Source: an uncultured Kocuria sp.
GTDB taxonomy: Bacteria > Actinomycetota > Actinomycetes > Actinomycetales > Micrococcaceae
Assembly: GCF_947500125.1 (NCBI RefSeq)
Contig: NZ_CANMRA010000007.1
Coordinates: 1-64,000 of the forward strand
DNA length: 64,000 nt
Reading direction: 5' to 3'
Position numbers and translations under genes: made by a program
In this document: positions 50,958 to 59,227 of the stretch, in pieces
Layout: every line of letters starts with the position of its first letter
Numbering within the stretch: the stretch's first letter is position 1
The notes under the pieces: model-generated
Database searches by the model: none
The model's input: only the letters and a program-made list of their open reading frames with translations
Told to the model about the DNA's origin: nothing

Positions 50958-52370
50958 ATGCCCTTCCTGGACCGTGTGACCCGCTGGGCCGACGAGCGCC
51001 CGCAGGAGACCGCCGTCGTCTGCGGGAACGAGCAGCTGAGCTGGGGCGGGCTGCGTGCGGAGGCCGCGGCCCTGGCGGCCTCGGGCGCGGCCACGGGCAT
51101 CCTGCGGCAGGGCAACGGCACGGACTTCGCCGTCCGGTGGGCCGCGGGGGTGGCCGAGGAGCGCACGTGCGCCGTCCTGGACCCGTCCTGGCCCGGCGAG
51201 GTCGCCGCGCGGGTGCAGGACCACTGCGCGGAACGGCTCCCCGCCCGGCACGCTCCGGCACGGCTGCGCGACGGCGACCCCGCCTCGGCCTTCCTGATCG
51301 GCCTGACCTCGGGCACCACGGCCCTGCCCAAGGGCTTCACCCGCAGCCGCAGATCCTGGCGCCGCTCGTTCGCGGCCTCCGCCGAGCACTTCGGCCTGGG
51401 ACCTCAGGACCGGGTGCTGGCCCCCGGGCCGCTCTCGGCGAGTCTCAACCTCTACGCCCTGTCCGAATGCCTGTACGCCGGGGCCACCTTCTGCACCCTG
51501 CCGCGCTTCGAGGTCGCCGCCGCCCACGCGGAGATCACCGCAGGCGGCGCCACCCGCCTGGTGCTCGTGCCCACGATGCTGCGGGTCCTGGCCGAGCGCG
51601 GCCTCACCACCGGGGTGGACGCCGTCGGTGTCACGGCGATCGTGTGCGCCGGGCAGAAGCTGGACCCCACCACGCTGGAGGCGGCCCGCCGCTGGGCGCC
51701 GAACGCCACGATCTGGGAGTACTACGGCGCCGCCGAGCTCGGCTTCATCGCCGCCCGGTGCCACCGCTCCGGTGAGGCCGGCGGCGAGTCCGCCGAGCAG
51801 TCCGGCACCGCGGTGGGCGCTCCGTTCCCCGGCGTGGAGCTCGCCGTCCTGGACGAGGACGGCCGTCCCGTGCCGGAGGGTGCGACCGGGACGATCGGTG
51901 TCCGCTCGGACCTGGTCTGCGACGGCTACCTCTGGGGCGACGACGGCCGGGCCTTCGGCCGGCTCGGCGGCACGGCCACCGTGCGGGACCAGGGCTTCCT
52001 CGGGAACGGGCAGCTGCACGTGCTGGGGAGGGCGGCGGAGATGATCAACACCGGCGGGCACAACGTCTACCCCCACGAGGTCGAGGCGGCCCTGGCCCAG
52101 GTGCCCGGAGTGGTCGACGTCGTCGTCGCCGGCCTTCCCGCCGGCACCCGCGGGCAGCGGATCGTGGCCGGCATCCTCCCCGCCGACCACGGCGGACCGG
52201 ACCAGCTGCGCCTCCGGGCCGGCCTGGAGCACCGGCTGGCGCCGGCCAAGCGGCCGCAGCAGTACTGGGAGCTCCAGGAGCTGCCCCTCACCGACAGCGG
52301 CAAGCTCAGCCGCTCGCTGTTCCGCGACTGGATCCTTGAAGGAGATCACCGTGCCCGTCCCCTCGGCTGA
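50958..52370 (+). CDS. AMP-forming acyl-CoA synthetase, YhfT-like
   Basis: 470 residues. Activates a carboxylate with ATP to acyl-AMP and then acyl-CoA. Motifs: LIGLTSGTTALPKGFTRSRRSW (P-loop, about residue 113), WEYYGAAELGF, VLGRAAEMINTGGHNVYPHEVE and the C-terminal LPLTDSGKLSRSLFRDW with the catalytic Lys. Shorter than most (no long N-terminal extension). Directly after bioY and overlapped by a thiolase gene, the same set as bioY-yhfT-yhfS in Bacillus subtilis, so a role in making a biotin precursor (pimelate-type acyl-CoA) is likely. The substrate is not proven. Confidence 0.85.
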   Translation: MPFLDRVTRWADERPQETAVVCGNEQLSWGGLRAEAAALAASGAATGILRQGNGTDFAVRWAAGVAEERTCAVLDPSWPGEVAARVQDHCAERLPARHAPARLRDGDPASAFLIGLTSGTTALPKGFTRSRRSWRRSFAASAEHFGLGPQDRVLAPGPLSASLNLYALSECLYAGATFCTLPRFEVAAAHAEITAGGATRLVLVPTMLRVLAERGLTTGVDAVGVTAIVCAGQKLDPTTLEAARRWAPNATIWEYYGAAELGFIAARCHRSGEAGGESAEQSGTAVGAPFPGVELAVLDEDGRPVPEGATGTIGVRSDLVCDGYLWGDDGRAFGRLGGTATVRDQGFLGNGQLHVLGRAAEMINTGGHNVYPHEVEAALAQVPGVVDVVVAGLPAGTRGQRIVAGILPADHGGPDQLRLRAGLEHRLAPAKRPQQYWELQELPLTDSGKLSRSLFRDWILEGDHRARPLG

Positions 52371-53523
52371 CCCCGCCGCTCCGGTGCTGGTGCTGGGACG
52401 CCGCACGCCCCTGGCACGCGCCGGGACCCTGCTCGACGGCGTGCCGGTCCACCGGCTCCTGGCCCCGGTGCTCCGCTGCCTCCTCGAGGACTCCGGGCTG
52501 GACCCGGGCTGCCTGGCGGACGTCGTGGTCGGCAACGCCGTGGGCGCCGGCGGCAATCTCGCTCGGCTCGCAGCCCTCGAGGCCGGTCTGCCGCTGTCCG
52601 TGCCAGGCCTCACCGTGGACCGGCAGTGCGGCTCGGGACTGGACGCCGTGGTGCTGGCCTGCCGGCTCGCCCGGGCCGGGGCCGGCCGGGCCTTCCTCGC
52701 CGGCGGGGCGGAGAGCATCAGCACCGCACCGCTGCGCGGACGACGACGGGAGGACGGTGCGGTCGAGTTCTACCGCCGCGCCCAGTTCGCTCCGGAGCAC
52801 CTGGGCGACCCGGACATGGGCGAGGCCGCCGAGACGGTCGCCCGGGAGCACGGGATCGGCCGGGAACGCCATGACGCCTACGCCCTGCGCAGCCACCGGC
52901 GCGCCCTCGCGGCGGCCGGTGCGGGACGGTTCGAGGCGGAGCTGGTGCCGGTGACCGGGCCGCGCGGTGTCGTGCGGGCCGACAACGGCCCGCGGCCGAC
53001 GCTGACCGCGGGGCTGCTGGCGCGCTTCCCGCCCGTCTTCGAGGCCGGCGGGACGGTCACGGCCGGCAACTCCTGTCCCGACGCCGACGGCGCGGCGGCC
53101 GTGCTCGTCACGGACCCGGCCACGGCGCGGGAGCTGGGCGTCCCAGCCGGCCTGGCCTTCCGCGGCGCGGCCACGGTCGGGGTCGACCCGGCGCGGCTGG
53201 GCATCGGCGCCGCCGTGGCGGCCCGGCAACTGCTGGACGAGCAGGATGTGGCCGTGGACCAGCTGGCGGCGGTCGAGTTCAACGAGGCCTTCGCCGGACA
53301 GGTCTTGGCCTGTGTCGACCTCCTCGGCCTCGACGAGACGGTGCTCAACGCCGAGGGCGGCGCCCTGGCCCTGGGCCACGCCTACGGCGCCTCCGGGGCG
53401 GTGTCCGTGGTGCGGCTGCTCGCCAGGTCACAGGACCTGCCCGAAGGGAGCCTGCTGCTGGCGATGATCAGCTCCGCCGGCGGCATCGGCACGGCGGCCC
53501 TGTTCGAGAAGGTCGCGCTCTGA
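52351..53523 (+). CDS. Thiolase-family protein lacking the second catalytic cysteine, YhfS-like
   Basis: 390 residues from GTG at 52351, which has AAGGAG six bases upstream inside the synthetase gene (20-base overlap). Thiolase fold: VDRQCGSGLDAVVLACRLA with nucleophile Cys93, GGAESISTAPL, FNEAFAGQVL, and ALGHAYGASGAVSVVRLL where the His of the GHP motif is kept but Pro is lost. The usual C-terminal C-x-GGG-x-G box reads SSAGGIGTAALFE, so the acid/base Cys is a Ser. It may carry out an altered condensation. Context is biotin, as for yhfS. Confidence 0.85.
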   Translation: MPVPSADPAAPVLVLGRRTPLARAGTLLDGVPVHRLLAPVLRCLLEDSGLDPGCLADVVVGNAVGAGGNLARLAALEAGLPLSVPGLTVDRQCGSGLDAVVLACRLARAGAGRAFLAGGAESISTAPLRGRRREDGAVEFYRRAQFAPEHLGDPDMGEAAETVAREHGIGRERHDAYALRSHRRALAAAGAGRFEAELVPVTGPRGVVRADNGPRPTLTAGLLARFPPVFEAGGTVTAGNSCPDADGAAAVLVTDPATARELGVPAGLAFRGAATVGVDPARLGIGAAVAARQLLDEQDVAVDQLAAVEFNEAFAGQVLACVDLLGLDETVLNAEGGALALGHAYGASGAVSVVRLLARSQDLPEGSLLLAMISSAGGIGTAALFEKVAL

Positions 53524-53535
53524 CCGGAGCGCCGC

Positions 53536-53751
53536 TCAGCGCGTCCGCTGCGCCGCCGGCGGCTCGGAGCTGTCCAGGGCCGGGTAGGACGGCCCGTGCT
53601 CGCCGAGCACGCTCACTCCGCGCCGCACGTTGTAGTACACGTCCCGGAGCGTCCAGCTGCGCAGATCCGCGCGCTCCCGCCGCGGGACGGACTGCCGGCC
53701 CACGGTGGCGAACACGACGAGCAGCGCCAGGAGGTAGAGTCCGCCGACCAT
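53536..53751 (-). CDS. Small single-span membrane protein
   Basis: 71 residues. One N-terminal helix (VGGLYLLALLVVFATVG), then a basic cytoplasmic stretch with SWTLRDVYYNVRRGVSVLGE and a Pro/Ser-rich end. AAGGAG lies six bases before ATG 53751. Codon use looks coding. No known family; the stop is 12 bases from the thiolase stop (convergent). Confidence 0.65.
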   Translation of the reverse strand: MVGGLYLLALLVVFATVGRQSVPRRERADLRSWTLRDVYYNVRRGVSVLGEHGPSYPALDSSEPPAAQRTR

Positions 53752-53838
53752 GAGGTACTCCTTCTCGCGACCATCGTCGCGTAAGGGTCTAAACTGATGA
53801 TGACACTCACGCTAGCCATGGAAGGGATAAGTAGTCAA

Positions 53839-54423
53839 GTGCACTTTGCCTATGACACTGAAGACGTGCTCGAGTCCGACGTGGCGCTGATGAACACCGC
53901 GCCGGGCGCCTCCCGATCCGGGGAGGACGAGCTGGTCACCACCCAGCAGCTGCGGGCGCTCCTCCAGGAGCACGGCTGGTCGGGACGCTTCGACCGCGAC
54001 GAGCACGAGCTCGCCGAGGTGCGCGAGGTGCGCGACGAGCTGCGGCGGGTCTGGGCCCTGGACCGGGACGCCATGGTGGACGCGGTCAACGACGTGCTCG
54101 ACACCACCGAGCTCGCCCCGCACCTGGCCCGGCACGACGGCAAGGACTGGCACCTGCACGCCTCGCCCTCGGACGCCCCCCTGGCCGCCCGCCTCCGCCT
54201 GGAGACGGCGTTCGCCCTCGTGGATGTGATCCGCGCCGACGAGACGGACCGGTTGCGGGAGTGTGGGGCCGAGGACTGCGACGGGGTGCTCCTGGACCTC
54301 TCCCGCAACCGCTCCAAGCGCTTCTGCAGCCAGCGCTGCGCCAACCGCACCAACATGAGCGCCTACCGCCGGCGCCAGGCCGGCGATCCGGACGACCGCC
54401 CGGGCTCCGGCGCCGGGGCGTGA
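53839..54423 (+). CDS. CGNR zinc-finger regulator (ABATE domain)
   Basis: 194 residues from GTG at 53839 (VHFAYDTEDVLESDVALMNT); earlier in-frame ATGs are possible but family members begin near VHF. The N-terminal ABATE domain holds LLQEHGW and VREVRDELRRVWAL; the C-terminal zinc finger is RLRECGAEDCDGVLLDLSRNRSKRFCSQRCANRTNMSAYRRRQ, ending with the CGNR-like CANR. Thought to be one-component DNA-binding proteins. Divergent from the 71-residue membrane protein across 87 bases. Confidence 0.88.
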   Translation: MHFAYDTEDVLESDVALMNTAPGASRSGEDELVTTQQLRALLQEHGWSGRFDRDEHELAEVREVRDELRRVWALDRDAMVDAVNDVLDTTELAPHLARHDGKDWHLHASPSDAPLAARLRLETAFALVDVIRADETDRLRECGAEDCDGVLLDLSRNRSKRFCSQRCANRTNMSAYRRRQAGDPDDRPGSGAGA

Positions 54424-54563
54424 GCCGGCCCGGCTGACCGGCGGGCGGGGCGCCGTCGTCGTCCGTCGTCCTCGCGGAGGTCGACGGCTCCGGCTCCGGT
54501 CCTCGGGCGCTGCACCCCCGGACAGCACGAGCCCTGGCGGGGGAGGAGGGGCACACTGTGGGC

Positions 54564-55754
54564 ATGAGGATGATGCTGCTGACCTCCGGAACCCGCGGGG
54601 ACGTGGAGCCCTTCGCCGCTCTGGCCCGCTGTGCGTCCAGCCGCGGGCACGAGGTCCGGCTGGGCGTGCCCGACAACTCCGGGGTGGACCTATCCGGGCT
54701 CGACACCGTCAGCCTGGAGGTGGACTTCCACCGGCTGGTCGCCGAGCACGGCATCTCGCCGTGGACGGCCGTGCGGCACTTCCGCACCGAGGTGGGCCCC
54801 GCCATGCGCCGGATGCTGGCCGCCGCCGTGCGGGAGACGCTCGTGTTCGAGCCGGACGTCGTGGTCTACCACGCCAAGGTGCTCACGGCGCCGGCGGTCG
54901 CGGACGCCCTGGGCGTCCCGCACGTGGTGGTGGAGGCCGTTCCCGTGCTCACGCCCACCCGGACGTTCCCGGCGCCCGGCGTGGTGAACCGGGACCTCGG
55001 CCGGTTCAACCGCGCCACCTACGCGGCCGCCCGGGGCGCCGGGCGGATGTTCCGCCGCGACATCGACCGGGCGTGCGCCCAGCTGCCCGGTGGCGTGCCG
55101 GTCTCCGTCTCCGCGCCGGCGGCCACCCTGCTGCCGATCAGCCCGCAGCTCCTGCCGCGCCCGGACGACTGGCCGGCCTCGGTGCACCTCACCGGGTCCT
55201 GGCACTCCGACGCCCCCGCGCCGGAGCCCGAGCCCGCCGTGCTCGAGTTCCTCCGGGGCGGGCCCTACCTGGTGGCGACCTTCGGGTCCATGGCCTCCGG
55301 GGACCCGCAGCCCCGGGGGAGAACCGTGGTGGAGAGCGCCCGTGCCCACGGTCTGCGCACGCTGCTGCTCACCGGGTGGGGCGGCCTCGCCCTGCCGGAG
55401 GACCTCCGGGGCGACGACGTGCTCGCCGTGCCGTCCCTGCCGCTCGACGCGGTGCTGCCCGGTGCCGCGCTCGCCGTCCACCACGGCGGGGCCGGGACCG
55501 TCCACACCGTGGCCCGGGCCGGTGTTCCGCACGTGGTGGTGCCGTTCCTCGCCGACCAGCCGTTCTGGGGGCGGCAGCTCCACGGGATCGGGCTCGCGGC
55601 CGCGCCGATCCCGCAGAAGAAGCTGACGGTGGAGCGGCTCACCGCGGCGATCGACGACGCCCTGGGCTGCCGTTCCGCCGCTGAGCGGGTGGGCCGGGAG
55701 GTGCGGACGGAGCGCGGACTGCAGACGGCGCTGTCCGTGCTCACGTCCTGGTGA
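54564..55754 (+). CDS. Family 1 glycosyltransferase (sterol/macrolide glucosyltransferase-like)
   Basis: 396 residues. N-terminal RMMLLTSGTRGDVEPFAALARCASSRGHEVRLGVP is the glycine-rich acceptor loop of the GT1 group that includes sterol 3-beta-glucosyltransferases. C-terminal VPSLPLDAVLPGAALAVHHGGAGTVHTVARAGVPHVVVPFLADQPFWGRQLHGIGLA is the nucleotide-sugar signature with the HGG-G and D-Q pair. GGAGGAGGGG precedes the ATG. Acceptor unknown; no natural-product genes are adjacent. Confidence 0.88.
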   Translation: MRMMLLTSGTRGDVEPFAALARCASSRGHEVRLGVPDNSGVDLSGLDTVSLEVDFHRLVAEHGISPWTAVRHFRTEVGPAMRRMLAAAVRETLVFEPDVVVYHAKVLTAPAVADALGVPHVVVEAVPVLTPTRTFPAPGVVNRDLGRFNRATYAAARGAGRMFRRDIDRACAQLPGGVPVSVSAPAATLLPISPQLLPRPDDWPASVHLTGSWHSDAPAPEPEPAVLEFLRGGPYLVATFGSMASGDPQPRGRTVVESARAHGLRTLLLTGWGGLALPEDLRGDDVLAVPSLPLDAVLPGAALAVHHGGAGTVHTVARAGVPHVVVPFLADQPFWGRQLHGIGLAAAPIPQKKLTVERLTAAIDDALGCRSAAERVGREVRTERGLQTALSVLTSW

Positions 55755-55844
55755 CCTCCGGAGCGCGCCGAGCAGTGTAGTTTGCGTTCGAGAACGAGTT
55801 GTCGCCAGGCGTCCGGCCCGGTGCGCCGAGGAGCAAGGACACGC

Positions 55845-57662
55845 ATGGGCGGCGACGAGCAGGCGGAGCGAACCACCGTGGTCGAACGGCTGATCGGCGT
55901 GGCCAGCACCGACGCCCGGGACAGGGCCGAAGGGACCCAGGAACTGGAGCACGCCCTCGCGTTCCTCGGGGAGCTCGACCTCCGGACGCTGCGGGAGATC
56001 GAGCGGGAGCTCGCCCGCCCCGACAGCATGATCACCAGGCCGGTCGGAGGAGCCCGCGGTGGCCTCGCGGCCTTTCTCGGCACGCGCTACGCCGCGGCGT
56101 TCCCCGCCTCCCGCTACCGACCGAGCACACCCGTCCCGCAGATCCGGGCCCGGCTGCTGGACACGCTGGTCTTCCGGGAGATCCGGATCGCCCACGGCAC
56201 CACGATGTTCGACCGGTCCGTGCGAGGAGTCCGGGACGCCCTGGGGCTGACCCCGCGCGACAGTCTCGCAGAGGCAGGTTTCCCCGAGTACGGGGCCTCG
56301 AGCGTGTTCCTGCTGCTCGACGTCGCGGCGTCCTTCGCCACCGTGCAGCTCAGCAGGACCTCCGCCCACATCACCGCGTCCATGGGCTACTCCGGCATGG
56401 ACGCCTACGCGGACGCCCTCGACGCCTGCCACTTCATGACCGCCGCCTTCGCCAAGCACCTCCTGCGATCCCGGCCGAGCCCGGACAAGATCGTGGCCAT
56501 GGCGGCGCGCGGGCGGTTGGACGCCTACGGGATCTCGCCCACGGAGCTCGACGGCGACCGTCTGCGGGCCGAGCTCTCGAAGCTCCGGGACCGGTTGCCG
56601 GCGCTGAGCGGTGCCTACTCCACCTGGGGGCCGACGGAGGGCGTCGTCCGCCGGCAGCCTCCGGCCACCGCCGGGCGTGAGGATGTGGTGCGGACGTCCT
56701 TCGTCGTCTCCGGACGGCCGGGTCGGCCCCGGACCGCCGGCGAGGCCGAACAGCAGCACCTGTCCCGCAGGAGCTGGGCACTGCGGCTGCAGGAGCGCAG
56801 GGCTCTGCTGGGGGCAGTCATGTCGGTCGCCGCGATCGCGGTCTTCTGGTGGTCGGCGCAGGCGGCCTCGCTGGAGCTCTCGTCCAGGCTCGTCGTGCTC
56901 GCGGCTCTGATGGGGGCCATCGCCGGCGCTGCCACGGCCGCCCTGCTCGACTCCCGGGCGCAGGCCTTCTTCCGGGCCGCCGAGGGACTCAGTATGTACA
57001 CGATGCTGCAGGGCCGACGGGACGCGCAGTTCCTGCGCGCCCTGCGGACGCTGCGCCCGGACCTTTTCACCGGTGCCCGGCACGCTGGTCTTCCCCGGCT
57101 CGTCACCGTGGTGGTCGAGCGCAACGGCGTGCTGTTCCTGGGCCGTGGCGTGCGCCCCCGTGTTGTCGCGGCCTTCCACTGGTTGCACGTCCGGCGGATC
57201 ACGGCCCCCGAGGACCCGCCCGGGACGCCCCGCCGGCGAGCGCACCGGGTGGCCTTCGTCGTCCGCAAGGATGGGTCCGAGGTGGTGCTCGGCTTCCCGC
57301 TCGAGCGGGCGAAGGTGGCCTGGACGCGTCGCAACTACCTCGAAGACAAGCCACTGGAGGCGGTGCTCGCGCTCGTGCAGGGCCTGCGGCACACCTGGGC
57401 GCTGCCCCCGCTCGGCGCACGCGATCACGGTGACACCGAGAACACCTCCGAGCGCCTGCGCCTGCTGAGCGGCGCCGACGAGTTGGCCGGCACCCGGTGG
57501 GAACAGGAAGCCCTCGACTGGGAGTTCGGCCCCCGCCCGCCGCTGGAGCTCGTCGGTGCCGCCGCGGCACACCGCGAACAGATCATGCTGGGGGTGGTCG
57601 TCGTGGTCATGGCGCTCGGATGCGTGCTCGTCCCGCCGCTGCTGTCCTGGATCGTCAACTGA
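55845..57662 (+). CDS. Large membrane protein of unknown function
   Basis: 605 residues. I do not recognise it. N-terminal ~300 residues are soluble and helix-rich with DAYADALDACHFMTAAFAKHLL and a start resembling SNARE-like or phage regulatory helices only in composition. Two close membrane helices lie at about 328-348 (LLGAVMSVAAIAVFWWSA) and 352-372 (RLVVLAALMGAIAGAATAALL), then a second soluble domain with a strand-rich segment (VTVVVERNGVLFLGRGVRPRVV) and a last helix at the C-terminus (IMLGVVVVVMALGCVLVPPLL). ATG with GAGGAGCAAGGA upstream. It precedes the Tad locus but is separated by terminators. Confidence 0.8.
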   Translation: MGGDEQAERTTVVERLIGVASTDARDRAEGTQELEHALAFLGELDLRTLREIERELARPDSMITRPVGGARGGLAAFLGTRYAAAFPASRYRPSTPVPQIRARLLDTLVFREIRIAHGTTMFDRSVRGVRDALGLTPRDSLAEAGFPEYGASSVFLLLDVAASFATVQLSRTSAHITASMGYSGMDAYADALDACHFMTAAFAKHLLRSRPSPDKIVAMAARGRLDAYGISPTELDGDRLRAELSKLRDRLPALSGAYSTWGPTEGVVRRQPPATAGREDVVRTSFVVSGRPGRPRTAGEAEQQHLSRRSWALRLQERRALLGAVMSVAAIAVFWWSAQAASLELSSRLVVLAALMGAIAGAATAALLDSRAQAFFRAAEGLSMYTMLQGRRDAQFLRALRTLRPDLFTGARHAGLPRLVTVVVERNGVLFLGRGVRPRVVAAFHWLHVRRITAPEDPPGTPRRRAHRVAFVVRKDGSEVVLGFPLERAKVAWTRRNYLEDKPLEAVLALVQGLRHTWALPPLGARDHGDTENTSERLRLLSGADELAGTRWEQEALDWEFGPRPPLELVGAAAAHREQIMLGVVVVVMALGCVLVPPLLSWIVN

Positions 57663-57736
57663 CTCGGGCGGTTTCTCCAAGAACTCCAGTTTCAGGAAAC
57701 ACTGCCGCCGACACTCAATCGTGCTGAGTCGTCAAG

Positions 57737-57787
57737 CCCGAATTCCTGCGCACGGGAAATTCGGGCGATCTCGCTCCGCGAGCTTTT
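57737..57787 (+). terminator. Two terminator hairpins before the Tad locus
   Basis: CCCGAATT (57737-57744) pairs with AATTCGGG (57758-57765). CTCGC (57770-57774) pairs with GCGAG (57778-57782) and is followed by CTTTTC, a textbook intrinsic terminator. The region from 57663 to 57860 is noticeably richer in A+T than its surroundings. Confidence 0.7.
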
Positions 57788-57845
57788 CAACGTGTGGGCC
57801 GCGAATTCTGGAAATGCTGACTGACGTGCTCAAACACTGAAAAGG

Positions 57846-57873
57846 TTGTCTGCTCGGTTAGTCTTTGTACCGT
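57846..57873 (+). promoter_or_regulatory. Candidate promoter of the prepilin peptidase gene
   Basis: TTGTCT (57846-57851), 16 bases, TACCGT (57868-57873). Downstream at 57888-57896 is TGGGGGACA, which resembles the GGGGGAC core shared by the response-regulator and flp promoters. Confidence 0.5.
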
Positions 57874-57948
57874 ACAGTGGCCCCGAATGGGGGACAACTA
57901 TTCATCCGCGTGTCAGTCGAAGCGCCCACAAGCCGGAGGAACCCTCGC

Positions 57949-58644
57949 GTGGAGCCCATGTTCGGATCAGCGCTTCTTGTCTTGGTGCTGGCCGCCGGTC
58001 TCGTCGGCGCGGTCCTTGGGTGGTTCTTGCCCCGTGTCGTCCTGCGATACAGCCCTGTCACGGACGAACCCACCTCTGCGCCGTCCCATCCACTGTTGGC
58101 TGTCGCCACGGCGGCGCTCTTCGTCCTCGTGGCCGCATTCTTCGGGTTCAGCTGGCAGCTCCCCGCCTACCTTTTCTTGGCAGCGCTCGCCGTGGTGCTC
58201 TCGGTGATCGACCTGCGACACCACCTGCTTCCCAACGCCGTGGTGGTGCCGGCGCTGGGCATCGGCTTCGTGCTGCTCGCGCTCGCCGCCACAGGGGAGA
58301 ACGCCTGGGGTGCGCTGCTGCGGGCTGTGCTGGGCGCTCTCGTGCTGTTCGTCCTCTATCTAGTGCTGGCCCTCATTTCGCCGGCCGGACTCGGGATGGG
58401 CGACGTGAAGCTCGCCGCCGTGCTGGGCTTGTTCCTCGGCTTCCAGGGGTGGGGAGCCCTGTTCGTCGGGGCGGTGCTGGCGTCCGTGGTCGGCATGGTG
58501 GTGGGGCTCGCCGTGCTGGCGTCCCGCCGCGGAGGCCTGCGCAGTGACGTCCCGTTCGGTCCGTCGATGCTCGCCGGCGCCCTGGTGGGCGTCGTCTGGG
58601 GGGAACTTCTGGCGCGGGAGTACCTGCTGCCGGGGCTCTACTGA
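57949..58644 (+). CDS. tadV: Prepilin peptidase, TadV/CpaA type
   Basis: 231 residues from GTG at 57949 with GGAGGA eight bases upstream; an earlier in-frame start lacks a ribosome site. Membrane aspartyl protease that removes the leader of Flp-type pilins. Active-site blocks: VIDLRHHLLPNAVVVPAL (about residues 87-104) and GLGMGDVKLAAVLGLFLGF (about 145-163). The N-terminal methylation domain of larger enzymes is absent, as usual for TadV. About seven membrane helices. First gene of the Tad locus here. Confidence 0.9.
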   Translation: MEPMFGSALLVLVLAAGLVGAVLGWFLPRVVLRYSPVTDEPTSAPSHPLLAVATAALFVLVAAFFGFSWQLPAYLFLAALAVVLSVIDLRHHLLPNAVVVPALGIGFVLLALAATGENAWGALLRAVLGALVLFVLYLVLALISPAGLGMGDVKLAAVLGLFLGFQGWGALFVGAVLASVVGMVVGLAVLASRRGGLRSDVPFGPSMLAGALVGVVWGELLAREYLLPGLY

Positions 58645-58728
58645 CACCGTTCGGGGGACAAGCGTGCCACTGCGGGGGTAGATGCAGATCGATGCAGACC
58701 GCCACTAGGCATTACGTCCGTTTTTGAC

Positions 58729-58786
58729 GTCCCCCAAAGTGCATGCATCTGAATGCTTGTGACTTTGCTGGAGCAAAGTCTAATCT
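58729..58786 (+). promoter_or_regulatory. flp pilin promoter with operator-like repeats
   Basis: TTGTGA (58757-58762), 18 bases, TAATCT (58781-58786). The spacer holds a perfect inverted repeat GACTTTGC-tgga-GCAAAGTC (58761-58780). Upstream is GTCCCCCAAAGTGCA (58729-58743), the reverse complement of the 15-mer at 37311-37325 in the response-regulator promoter, overlapping AAAGTGCATGCATCTGAAT (58736-58754). TTGTGACTTT (58757-58766) also recurs at 37284-37293. Confidence 0.65.
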
Positions 58787-58849
58787 GTTTACAGGTCAGT
58801 AGCCCGGTACGGGGAGAAGCCGCAAGGCAAATACCGACAGAGCTGACGA

Positions 58850-58882
58850 CCCTTTCCTATCACCCCCCCTTTTATCAAAGGA
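58850..58882 (+). promoter_or_regulatory. Hairpin that may hide the flp ribosome-binding site
   Basis: CCTTT (58851-58855) can pair with AAAGG (58877-58881), the Shine-Dalgarno of flp, leaving a loop that carries a run of seven C. Five pairs alone are weak, so a partner RNA or protein acting on the C-rich loop would be needed for real control. Confidence 0.35.
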
Positions 58883-58889
58883 TCCTGCC

Positions 58890-59111
58890 ATGCTGCCTCT
58901 GCTCATCACCATCCAGAACGTCTTCTTCGACGCCGCCGACCGCCTCAAGAAGGACGAGAAGGGCGCCACCGCCGTGGAGTACGGCCTGCTCGTGGGTCTC
59001 ATCGCAGTGGCGATCATCCTCGTGGTGACCACCCTCGGTGAGGACCTGGCGGGTCTGTTCACCGATGTCTCGGATGGCATCACCGGAGTTGATGCCGCGC
59101 CGGTGGAGTGA
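58890..59111 (+). CDS. flp: Flp-family type IVb pilin
   Basis: 73 residues. Major subunit of Tad pili used for adhesion, biofilm and sometimes DNA uptake. Leader residues 1-25 end in KKDEKG; cleavage after Gly25 gives ATAVEYGLLVGLIAVAIILVV with Glu at +5 and Tyr at +6, the Flp hallmark. The mature pilin is about 48 residues with a short C-terminal tail (DVSDGITGVDAAPVE). AAAGGA lies eight bases before ATG 58890. It has its own strong promoter and a partial terminator afterwards, so it should be expressed far above the assembly genes. Confidence 0.93.
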   Translation: MLPLLITIQNVFFDAADRLKKDEKGATAVEYGLLVGLIAVAIILVVTTLGEDLAGLFTDVSDGITGVDAAPVE

Positions 59112-59131
59112 TCTAGAACTGTCGATGAAGC

Positions 59132-59160
59132 GCCGCGGCGTCCCCCGGGGCCCGCGGCGT
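59132..59160 (+). terminator. Hairpin after flp
   Basis: CGCCGCGG (59132-59139) and CCGCGGCG (59153-59160), followed by TTTCTCG. Probably lowers transcription into the downstream assembly genes. Confidence 0.65.
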
Positions 59161-59227
59161 TTCTCGATCCAGAGCCCAGCTTCTGACGGACGTTTCACTC
59201 CTTATTCCTTCCATCAAGGACACCACC

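Noticed and set aside
53797-53838. Upstream ATG starts for the CGNR protein
   Set aside because: They add MMTLTLAMEGISSQ, not typical for the family; GTG 53839 begins the conserved part. Not fully excluded.
53839-53848. GTGCACTTTG at the CGNR gene start as another copy of the regulator/flp motif
   Set aside because: Only nine bases match and they are the first codons of the gene, so chance is likely.
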